Assembly: GCA_027347125.1 (NCBI GenBank)
Contig: DAIERC010000040.1
Location: 1-12,088, forward strand
Source of the DNA: Ignavibacteriales bacterium
Lineage (GTDB): Bacteria > Bacteroidota > Ignavibacteria > Ignavibacteriales > Ignavibacteriaceae
Direction of reading: 5' to 3'
Length of the DNA stretch: 12,088 bases
The notes under the pieces are model-generated. The model was not told the origin of the DNA and did no database searches. It was given only the letters and a program-made list of their open reading frames with translations. Below, piece by piece: positions 6,127-12,088 of the stretch (its first letter is position 1; each line of letters starts with the position of its first letter). The translations under genes were made by a program, and so were the position numbers.

Positions 6127-6905
6127 CAAATGGTTGCCATGGCATTTTTCTGAAGCCAGCCTTCTTTCCCATCGATTAGCCTTATCTTAACCCAATTATC
6201 AACATGGTCTTCTTCTCTTACTTTTAATCCTTCGTGCACAATAAAAGCGTCGTTGCTTGTGGGGTCAGGAGAAAGTTTTACGGTTGCATTTGGCACAACC
6301 ACTATTGCTTTCTTAACGTTAAGCTCCCTATTTAAATTGATGATTAATAAAGTAAGCGTAATTATCATCAACAAAAGCGAAGCTAACCCGCCGAAAAATG
6401 AATACCGTTGTATTTTTGATTTCTTAGCGAAAAAGTATAAACCGATTGCGAGAAGCAAAACGATGTAAAAAATATAAGCCGTATACGTCCAGCCGTTTAC
6501 GGAAAAAAGTGCAAGTAAATCTTCCCACCACTGGAAGAGAAAGAACCTGGGCATTGTATCAATTTTATCTACGGTCCTGCTGTTGGCAATCAATAAGTTA
6601 TGATGCACATCGTTATCGCCGGGAGAAAGCCTTAAAGCTTTTTCATAAAATAAAATCGAATAACCGATTTTACCTTCGCGGTAATACGCGTTACCAAGGT
6701 TGTAATAAAGAGAAGTGCCTTCATAACCGAGGTTAATTAAATCCTGATAAGTTTCAATTGCCTTATCATATTGTTTTTGCTGGTAAAAATCATCTCCGCG
6801 TTTCAGTAATTCTTCTGCCTGGTTAGCAAACAAAGGTGACGAGCTTATTAAAAAGATTATTCCGAAAAATATAGCCCCGTATATTTTTATAATTCTTTGT
6901 CTCAT
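6126..6905 (-). CDS. batE: BatE: TPR and SH3-like domain membrane protein of the Bat operon
   Basis: Reading from the ATG at 6905 the protein has 259 residues. A signal peptide or anchor spans about 5-28 (ends SSSPLFANQ). TPR units follow at about 29-110 (AEELLKRGDDFYQQKQYDKAIETYQ; YYNLGNAYYREGKIGYSILFYEKALRLSP). Two membrane helices lie at about 141-160 and 169-190, then an SH3-like (YgiM/SH3_3) segment to the end, with VPNATVKLSPDPTS and DNWVKIRLIDGKEGWLQK. This order is that of BatE in Bacteroidota. The family is linked to oxygen tolerance in Bacteroides fragilis, but its biochemical task is unknown. A TTG at 6914 would overlap batD; the ATG is preferred because AGGAAAG lies 9 bases upstream, leaving 1 base after the batD stop. 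It is the last gene before the terminator. Confidence 0.9.
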   Translation of the reverse strand: MRQRIIKIYGAIFFGIIFLISSSPLFANQAEELLKRGDDFYQQKQYDKAIETYQDLINLGYEGTSLYYNLGNAYYREGKIGYSILFYEKALRLSPGDNDVHHNLLIANSRTVDKIDTMPRFFLFQWWEDLLALFSVNGWTYTAYIFYIVLLLAIGLYFFAKKSKIQRYSFFGGLASLLLMIITLTLLIINLNRELNVKKAIVVVPNATVKLSPDPTSNDAFIVHEGLKVREEDHVDNWVKIRLIDGKEGWLQKNAMATI

Positions 6906-6906
6906 C

Positions 6907-8751
6907 TTAAGCAACTTTCCTGGAGGTTATGGATTTTTCAATTTCGATTATAACATTAGTTAATTCGTTATACATATCATTCATCGCCGCAACCGCATCT
7001 CCCTTCGGAGCAAACCGGGCAAATTCACATTTCTCAATACAATCTTTTAACGTATCAATCTTTGAAGCGTCGATATTTCTTTTTTCAAGCTCTTCCACCG
7101 CTTTCTCCAATGATATTTCGGATTTCAGAATATGAAGTTTATCCTCAAGGTACCCGAACAGCGCAGCGGAAATTTCAGTATAAAAAGCGGCCTGGTCGTT
7201 TGCTTCCATCAGAGTTTTTGCGGTTTTGAAACGTAACCGCGCAACCTTTTCTGCCCTCTGGTAACGAAGCAACTGTAAGTTGCTGCTAAGTTTATCATCA
7301 CGTTTTTTCCAGACTATCAACCCGGCAAGCAGCAACAAAGGCAAGCCGGTTGCGGTCCAAAAACCAACGCTGTTGATAACTAGCGCGCTGCCTTTAAATA
7401 AATCATTCGTGTTGGTTTTTATATACCGGATATCCTGCCCTAGCACCTTGATTTCTTCCTTTGAGTATCCGGCAACATTATCGCCTTTAATATTTGTTCC
7501 TTGCGCTACACTAATATCGTAAGCCGGAGTTTTTAAAGTAACATATGATTTTTTTGACGGATTAAAACACGAAAACTCAATCGGTGGAATTTCCTGTTTG
7601 CCTACGGTCCTTGGAACTATAAGATATTCAAAAGTTTTTTTACCTGTAATTGTGCCGTCGCGGTTTATTTGTTCCGATGTTTTGGGTTCAAACTTATCAA
7701 ATGCGGGGGGAAAATTTATTTCCGGCATATTTAAAAGCTGAATATTTCCTTTACCGCTAAGATCTATCTTCAATGAAATCGGTTCGTTTGTTTTTGTATT
7801 TGTGGTGCTTATTTCAGAGTTCATTGTATAATCGCCTACTGAACCGTTAAATGATTTCGGAACGTTCTGCGAAGGAAGCGGAAGCACTCTTACTTTAAGC
7901 GTATTCGACTTAGCGTTGTAATTTACCGTCTGCGCATTATTAAAGAACGGATCGTTAAAAAAATCGTCGAAAATATTGCCTGAACTTTTTCTTTTTTGTT
8001 GAATCTGCACAGGAACATCAAGAACCAGCGGGGTTACCGATAATTCGCCAAGCTGCGACGGGAACAAAGCAACTTTCTTTAACAAACCTACACGGTATTG
8101 CTTGCCGTTTATAACTTCAGTGGAAAAAGTAATTGTGTTCGGTACATTTATTTCTTCGGCCCAAAAACCTTCATAGGAAGGAAGTTTGTTCACAGCCATT
8201 TGTGAAGCGATGCCGAGCCGCGTATAAAGTTTGTATGTTACCGTAATCTGTTCCCCCATATAAACGGTTTGCCTGTCGGCCGTTGCTTTTATAAAAAGGT
8301 TATCGCCAATTTCCTTTTCGGAAATTGTAGAGCCGCCTTGCTGCGCTGCCTGCGGCGCTTGTTTGGGTGTGCCCTTTACAACAGTAATAGTAATCGGTTC
8401 GGTTTTATAAGTCTTACCATTGTCATCTATCGACGCGCTGCTGATTGTAAATTTGCCCATTCCTTTCGGTTGCAAATAATAAGAAAATGTTCTTGAGCCT
8501 GAAGCCGCACCGTTTATAATTTGCATACTAGTCGATTGGTTCGGCCCGGATAAAACCATGAAATTGTTAAAACCGGGAGCTCTAAAATTCCCGACACCGT
8601 TAATGTCCTGTGCCTGAAATGTAAATGACACTTGAAACTGGTCGTATTCTCCAACTGTTGTATTACTAACAGACGCAGTAAAACTTTGCGCTTGGATAAT
8701 GCCTGTTGCAAGCAGCATTACAGTGAATAAAAATATATATCTTCTTATCAT
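6907..8751 (-). CDS. batD: BatD: exported Bat operon protein with C-terminal membrane helix and cytoplasmic tail
   Basis: The 614-residue protein has a signal peptide (1-22, ending GIIQAQS), a long beta-rich periplasmic region with repeated Ig-like units (about 23-440; the first includes VSNTTVGEYDQFQVSFTF, the next ADRQTVYMGEQITVTYKLY, a third around ISLKIDLSGKGNIQLL), one membrane helix at about 463-481 followed by WKKRDD, and a helical cytoplasmic tail (483-614) with FYTEISAALFGYLEDKL and CEFARFAP. This layout and length fit BatD (oxygen tolerance family). Residues about 128-145 are a Gln/Ala/Pro-rich linker between Ig-like units. The gene follows batC after 49 AT-rich bases without a clear Shine-Dalgarno and runs directly into batE. 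It probably faces BatA and BatB in the periplasm; this partner role is inferred from operon context. Confidence 0.93.
   Translation of the reverse strand: MIRRYIFLFTVMLLATGIIQAQSFTASVSNTTVGEYDQFQVSFTFQAQDINGVGNFRAPGFNNFMVLSGPNQSTSMQIINGAASGSRTFSYYLQPKGMGKFTISSASIDDNGKTYKTEPITITVVKGTPKQAPQAAQQGGSTISEKEIGDNLFIKATADRQTVYMGEQITVTYKLYTRLGIASQMAVNKLPSYEGFWAEEINVPNTITFSTEVINGKQYRVGLLKKVALFPSQLGELSVTPLVLDVPVQIQQKRKSSGNIFDDFFNDPFFNNAQTVNYNAKSNTLKVRVLPLPSQNVPKSFNGSVGDYTMNSEISTTNTKTNEPISLKIDLSGKGNIQLLNMPEINFPPAFDKFEPKTSEQINRDGTITGKKTFEYLIVPRTVGKQEIPPIEFSCFNPSKKSYVTLKTPAYDISVAQGTNIKGDNVAGYSKEEIKVLGQDIRYIKTNTNDLFKGSALVINSVGFWTATGLPLLLLAGLIVWKKRDDKLSSNLQLLRYQRAEKVARLRFKTAKTLMEANDQAAFYTEISAALFGYLEDKLHILKSEISLEKAVEELEKRNIDASKIDTLKDCIEKCEFARFAPKGDAVAAMNDMYNELTNVIIEIEKSITSRKVA
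6915..6921 (-). promoter_or_regulatory. Ribosome binding site of batE within the end of batD
   Basis: AGGAAAG on the minus strand ends 9 bases before the ATG at 6905 and abuts the TTG at 6914, so it supports the ATG start and coupling to batD. Confidence 0.5.
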
Positions 8752-8800
8752 AGTCTTTATTAAAATCTTTAAATTTTAGTTTTATAACCTAAAAAATATT

Positions 8801-9592
8801 TTACCAATCCTTAGCATTTTTTATGGGCGAGCCTTTTGCTTTTCTTAATTGTTTCTGCAAATCCTGTTCGTTATTATTTAAAGCATTTAGAATAGCTTCG
8901 GCCTGTTGTTTCGATATTTTATTAGGCTGAGGCTGATTCTGCTGCTGGTTTTTCTGCTGTTGATTCTGGTTATCCTTATTCTGCTGTTTGTTCTGTTGAT
9001 CTTTGTTTTGTTGGTCTTTATTCTGTTTATTCTGGTCGTTCTTATTTTTATTCTGATCCTGTTTGTTCTGCTGATTGTTTTGATTCTGATTGTTCTTATT
9101 GTTTTTGTTGTCTTTATTATTCTTGTTGTTCTTATCGTTTTTATTCTGCTTGTTTTTATCTTTCAGCATATTAAGGGCATAAGACAAATTATATTTTGTT
9201 GCTTCGTTGTTAGGATCAAGTTTTAACGAATTTATATAAGCGCCCACGCTTTCTTTTATCTTATCCGATTTTAATAAGGCGTTCCCGATATTATGGAAAA
9301 CCTTCGATTTCAACTCGTTGTTATTCGTCTTTGAAAGAGCCGACGAAAAGGATTTTAAGGCTTCTTCGTACTTACCCTGTTTATAAAAAGAATCACCTAA
9401 ATTGTAATTAGCCTGAAAATTGCTCGGAGATTTTTCCAGTCCTTTTTTAAACTCAACTTCAGAATCAACGAACTTTTTTTCTTTATAAAGATCAACACCT
9501 TTGTTTACCGATGACCTTGCGCTTTGAGCTTTAACAGCTACCGAAGACGCGATGACAAGAATAAGAATCACTATGTTGGCAACGTGTTTCAT
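8801..9592 (-). CDS. batC: BatC: exported TPR protein with Asn/Lys/Gln-rich tail
   Basis: The 263-residue protein starts with a signal peptide (1-23, ending VAVKAQS), followed by three TPR units at about 26-143 (KGVDLYKEKKFVDSEVEFKK; NYNLGDSFYKQGKYEEALKSF; HNIGNALLKSDKIKESVGAY). Residues 144-225 are almost only Asn, Lys, Gln and Asp. The end, KQQAEAILNALNNNEQDLQKQLRK with a final KDW, is the conserved BatC tail. TPR repeats suggest protein binding in the periplasm with other Bat proteins. It begins 11 bases after batB; those bases are part of a run of 12 A residues and no Shine-Dalgarno is visible. The antisense frame across the low-complexity part gives a long hydrophobic peptide, which is an artefact. 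Confidence 0.9.
   Translation of the reverse strand: MKHVANIVILILVIASSVAVKAQSARSSVNKGVDLYKEKKFVDSEVEFKKGLEKSPSNFQANYNLGDSFYKQGKYEEALKSFSSALSKTNNNELKSKVFHNIGNALLKSDKIKESVGAYINSLKLDPNNEATKYNLSYALNMLKDKNKQNKNDKNNKNNKDNKNNKNNQNQNNQQNKQDQNKNKNDQNKQNKDQQNKDQQNKQQNKDNQNQQQKNQQQNQPQPNKISKQQAEAILNALNNNEQDLQKQLRKAKGSPIKNAKDW
8918..9163 (-). repeat. batC: Low-complexity Asn/Lys/Gln/Asp coding tract in batC
   Basis: About 82 codons (residues 144-225) consist nearly entirely of AAA/AAC/AAT/AAG, CAA/CAG and GAC/GAT/GAA, arranged as short irregular units such as QNKDQQNKDQQNKQQNK. The unit length varies, so it is a degenerate tract and not a strict tandem repeat. It links the TPR domain to the conserved C-terminal helix. 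Confidence 0.85.
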
Positions 9593-9593
9593 A

Positions 9594-9605
9594 TTTTTTT
9601 TTTTT
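9594..9605 (-). repeat. Run of 12 A residues at the batB-batC junction
   Basis: Twelve consecutive A (minus strand) begin in the batB stop codon and end 1 base before the batC ATG at 9592. The run stands where the ribosome binding site would be. Confidence 0.8.
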
Positions 9606-10647
9606 AACCTTCAATTCCGAATTTTTTATTTAGTTTACTAAGCCATGGCGATTTTCGTTCCGAAATAAAGAACTCAAGCAGCAATAAAATAATTGCCGGT
9701 GCTAAAAAATAATAAAACCTATCTTCATAGTTAGTCACTCTTTTTTCCCCGAATTCGGTTTTCTTTAATGATGACAGGTCTTTATAAATTAGGTCAAGTT
9801 CATCCTGGTAATTGGAACCTCTAAAATATTTCCCGCCGGTTTGCGAAGCGATATCTTTTAATGTGGCTTCATCTAACTTTGTAAGCACAATATTACCGCT
9901 TTCATCTTTCTTAAACCCTACTTGCTGGCCTTGCTGATCGTACATAGGAATCGGAACACCTTCCGGCGAACCGAGGCCGATAGTATAAATTTTTATTCCT
10001 TTTGATTTTGCATTATCAATAGCGTCTTGTAAATTTCCTTGATGATCTTCGCCGTCTGTAATAATTACAATAACCTTTTCCATTTTGGAATTATAATCAA
10101 AAGATTTTACGGCCATATTGATAGCTGCGGCAATAGCTGTACCCTGATCTGGAACCGAGTTTACGCTAACGGCGGAAAGGAAAAGATTCGCCGCGGAATA
10201 ATCTGAAGTTAAAGGAAATTGGATATAAGGTTCGCCGGCAAAAACTATTAAGCCCAGCCTGTCGCCGCGCAACTTGTTGATAAGATTCGATATTTCATAT
10301 TTTGCTTTTGCCAGCCTGCTTGGCTTTATATCCTGGGCCTGCATGCTTAAAGAAACATCAAGGCAAATATAAACGTCAATTCCGCTTTGCTTAACGTTTT
10401 CAATTTTTGTACCTATCTGCGGATCGGCGGCGGCAATAATTAATAAAAATATAGCCGTCAGAACAATAAGAAAACGGAGTAATCCTTTTAGCCTGCTGTA
10501 CGCCGGCAATAAAGTTTCATGCAGTTTCCTATCGGCAAATTTTTCAAGCAGCTTTTTCTTATTCCGGCTTATATACCAATAAAGCAGTACCAAAACCGGT
10601 ATTACATATAATGCGTGTAAATATTCAGGATGCGCAAATCGGAACAT
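9604..10647 (-). CDS. batB: BatB: membrane-anchored von Willebrand factor A protein
   Basis: The 347-residue protein has a membrane helix at about 9-27, a second at about 55-74, a VWA domain at about 90-290 and a last helix at about 311-328. The metal-ion-dependent adhesion site is complete: D97-x-S99-x-S101 (DVSLS), T170 (GTAIA) and D198 (TDGED). The segment after it, GSPEGVPIPMYDQQGQQ to DESGNIVLTKLDE, is the insertion typical of BatB. VWA domains bind metal and protein partners; in this operon BatB is thought to pair with BatA in the inner membrane facing the periplasm. The ATG at 10647 lies 37 bases after the batA stop in an AT-rich gap without an evident Shine-Dalgarno. The length and membrane layout are those of the family. 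Confidence 0.94.
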   Translation of the reverse strand: MFRFAHPEYLHALYVIPVLVLLYWYISRNKKKLLEKFADRKLHETLLPAYSRLKGLLRFLIVLTAIFLLIIAAADPQIGTKIENVKQSGIDVYICLDVSLSMQAQDIKPSRLAKAKYEISNLINKLRGDRLGLIVFAGEPYIQFPLTSDYSAANLFLSAVSVNSVPDQGTAIAAAINMAVKSFDYNSKMEKVIVIITDGEDHQGNLQDAIDNAKSKGIKIYTIGLGSPEGVPIPMYDQQGQQVGFKKDESGNIVLTKLDEATLKDIASQTGGKYFRGSNYQDELDLIYKDLSSLKKTEFGEKRVTNYEDRFYYFLAPAIILLLLEFFISERKSPWLSKLNKKFGIEG

Positions 10648-10684
10648 ATATTTTCTTTTATCTTATTAAAATATTAATTAAGCT

Positions 10685-11680
10685 TTACGGTATTTTTCTA
10701 AGTACGGTTTTTGATAAAATCATTTCCAAAAGAAGCAGCGCCATAGCCGCGCCAAGCCAGCCGTAAAATAATTCGGCGGCGTTACGATATGATGTAACTT
10801 CAATTTTGGACTTTTCAAGCTGATCGATCCTATGATAAATATTTTTCAACGTCCGGTTGTCTGTTGCACGAAAATATTGGCCACCGGTAACATCAGCAAT
10901 CTTTTGAAGAAGCCCTTCGTCAATCTGAACCGGCATCATTTGATAACGAATGCCAAAAGGAGTTTGAACCGGGTAAGGCGCTTGCCCTTCGGTGCCTACG
11001 CCGATTGTGTAAACTCTAATGCCAAAAGTTTTTGCAATTTCCGCAGCAGTTAACGGGTCAATCTCACCGGCGTTGTTCATGCCGTCCGTAAGTAAAATAA
11101 TAACTTTACTTTTCGCTTTGCTGTCTTTTAATCTGTTAACCGCATCCGCAAGCCCGTTACCGATAGCCGTACCGTCGGCAACCATTCCCGGCTCAACATC
11201 TTTGAGTAAATTTTTTAATACCGTATGATCAATTGTTAACGGGCATTGCGTAAACGCTTCTCTTGCAAAAACAACAAGCCCTATCCTGTCGTTCGGTCTA
11301 CCGTCAATAAAATTATCAATTACTTTTTTTGCGGCTTCAACCCTGTTGGGCTTCAAGTCCTCCGAAATCATACTACCGGAAATATCCAGAGCCATAACTA
11401 TATCAATTCCTTCGGTGGTAATATTTTGCCCAGAAGAATAACTTTGCGGGCGCGCCAGCGCAACAATAAGCAAACCAACCGCAAGAGCTCTAAGCACCGC
11501 CGGAACATGCTTTAATTTTTCTTTCCATGATGACGGGAGCGATTTAAAAATTTTTAACGACGAATATTTTATAGACGGCTGTTTTTTTCTACCGGTTATC
11601 CAGTACCACACCAGCATCAGGGGAACAATTACCAGGAAGAAAAGAATCAACGGGTAAGCAAATGTTACGTCACCGAACAT
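10685..11680 (-). CDS. batA: BatA: membrane-anchored von Willebrand factor A protein
   Basis: Reading from the ATG at 11680 the protein has 331 residues. Membrane helices lie at about 7-28 and 59-76, the VWA domain at about 91-290 and a final helix at about 304-322. The MIDAS is complete: D99-x-S101-x-S103 (DISGS), T171 (DGTAIG) and D199 (TDGMN). YTIGVGTEGQAPYPVQTPFG and TGGQYFRATD are further BatA marks. It is paralogous to BatB, with the same membrane layout. A TTG at 11686 would lengthen it by two residues; the ATG is preferred because GAGG lies 6 bases before it. The gene overlaps the preceding one by 11 bases, so translation is likely coupled. Probable role: envelope complex for oxygen or stress tolerance together with BatB, C, D and E, from family knowledge. 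Confidence 0.94.
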   Translation of the reverse strand: MFGDVTFAYPLILFFLVIVPLMLVWYWITGRKKQPSIKYSSLKIFKSLPSSWKEKLKHVPAVLRALAVGLLIVALARPQSYSSGQNITTEGIDIVMALDISGSMISEDLKPNRVEAAKKVIDNFIDGRPNDRIGLVVFAREAFTQCPLTIDHTVLKNLLKDVEPGMVADGTAIGNGLADAVNRLKDSKAKSKVIILLTDGMNNAGEIDPLTAAEIAKTFGIRVYTIGVGTEGQAPYPVQTPFGIRYQMMPVQIDEGLLQKIADVTGGQYFRATDNRTLKNIYHRIDQLEKSKIEVTSYRNAAELFYGWLGAAMALLLLEMILSKTVLRKIP

Positions 11681-12088
11681 CTTCAACCTCGCTGCTTTCT
11701 TCCGGCACCGTTTTGTTTACTATTTCATAAGCTTGTTTCATCATCTCTTCATTAATTGATGAAGCCGGATTAAACTTAGCAAACTTTACCATGTCTGCGT
11801 TGGTAAGGAAGTTATAGGTAATATCCAGTATAGGTCCGGCTTCCTTTCTCTGGCGTAATAACAAAGTAGCCTCCGAGGTGGTTAGTTCCAACGCGGGAAG
11901 TTTAAATCGTTCTTCAAAATATTTTCTTATGATTTCTGTTATTTCACTATGGTATTCTTTTATTAATCCCTGCTGCCATAATTTTTTTTCTTCCAGCTCG
12001 TTAAGCGAACTTAAAGCAATTGCATGCGGAGGAAGTTTTATTATTATTTTCTTTTCGCCGCTTGCCAGTTTATTCTTCATGTACCTTC
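11670..12088 (-). CDS. Bat-operon upstream protein, C-terminal cytoplasmic helical domain (5' end outside the window)
   Basis: The frame stays open through the right edge (codons for Arg-Tyr precede the ATG at 12080), and the GAAGG before that ATG is only 3 bases away, so this is very likely the C-terminal part of a longer protein, in which a membrane segment would be expected upstream. The visible part holds KLPPHAIALSSLNELEEKKL, then EYHSEITEIIRKYFEERF and LELTTSEATLLL, ending after ADMVKFAKFNP in an acidic tail. A protein of this kind (PPHxxAL...L box; related to DUF4381) commonly sits just before batA in Bacteroidota. Its helical part resembles the cytoplasmic tail of BatD in this operon. 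The stop overlaps batA by 11 bases. Function unknown. Confidence 0.8.
   Translation of the reverse strand, partial: RYMKNKLASGEKKIIIKLPPHAIALSSLNELEEKKLWQQGLIKEYHSEITEIIRKYFEERFKLPALELTTSEATLLLRQRKEAGPILDITYNFLTNADMVKFAKFNPASSINEEMMKQAYEIVNKTVPEESSEVEDVR
11687..11690 (-). promoter_or_regulatory. Ribosome binding site of batA inside the preceding gene
   Basis: GAGG on the minus strand is 6 bases before the ATG at 11680 and touches the TTG at 11686, so it selects the ATG. Confidence 0.5.

Noticed and set aside
6446..6736. Plus-strand open frame of 96 codons antisense to batE
   Set aside because: Composition is not protein-like and batE has clear TPR and membrane features on the other strand.
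8906..9226. Plus-strand open frame giving a 106-residue, almost wholly Leu/Ile/Val peptide
   Set aside because: It is the antisense of the Asn/Lys/Gln codons of batC (AAx and CAx read backwards as hydrophobic codons). It has no start context and no family resemblance.
11670..12080. Treating the frame before batA as a complete 136-residue gene starting at 12080
   Set aside because: The frame is open to the window edge, the GAAGG is too close to that ATG, and this position before batA is normally held by a longer membrane protein.

Overview
The window is AT-rich chromosomal DNA from a Gram-negative member of the Bacteroidota/Ignavibacteriota (FCB) lineage. The evidence is a five-gene Bat (aerotolerance) operon, a CMP-Kdo synthetase (so Kdo in its outer-membrane glycolipid), a stand-alone B12-binding methylmalonyl-CoA-mutase-type subunit, and a secreted cohesin/SdrD-B-like protein. 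I lean towards Ignavibacteria or a relative, but the sequence alone does not fix the genus. Every gene I can support lies on the minus strand, so transcription runs from high to low coordinates.

Reading in the direction of transcription, the right half (about 12088 to 6126) is the Bat operon. It starts with the C-terminal part of a helical-domain protein that runs off the window, then batA, batB (both membrane-anchored von Willebrand A proteins with complete MIDAS motifs), batC (TPR plus a long Asn/Lys/Gln-rich tail), batD (large exported protein with one late membrane helix and a cytoplasmic tail) and batE (TPR, two membrane helices, SH3-like end). Genes overlap or are closely spaced, and the operon is closed by a hairpin with a T-tract at 6060-6092. 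The MoxR ATPase and DUF58 protein usually found upstream would lie outside the window. The C-terminal tail of BatD and the truncated upstream protein look like two copies of one cytoplasmic domain.

The middle (6000 to 1184) is a compact same-strand cluster of housekeeping genes: an M48A (Ste24-like) membrane metallopeptidase, a PlsC-type acyltransferase coupled to it by adjoining stop and start codons, gatC, kdsB, a PLP enzyme of the D-cysteine desulfhydrase/ACC deaminase family, a HIT hydrolase and the B12-binding subunit. They span envelope lipid and sugar synthesis, tRNA-dependent amidation and small-molecule metabolism, and show no single pathway. The acyltransferase has Asn where the family has its catalytic His.

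The left end (832 to 1) is the N-terminal part of a secreted protein (signal peptide, cohesin-like domain, SdrD-B-like domain with a calcium-loop motif), separated from the cluster by a 351-base AT-rich spacer in which I see no gene.

Annotated starts were moved inwards from the longest reading frame for four genes because Shine-Dalgarno position favours the inner ATG. I found no tRNA, rRNA, CRISPR array or insertion sequence, and no convincing new multi-gene system. The points most worth checking are the His-to-Asn change in the acyltransferase, the shared domain at the two ends of the Bat operon, and two matching period-14 AT repeats placed just after stop codons.
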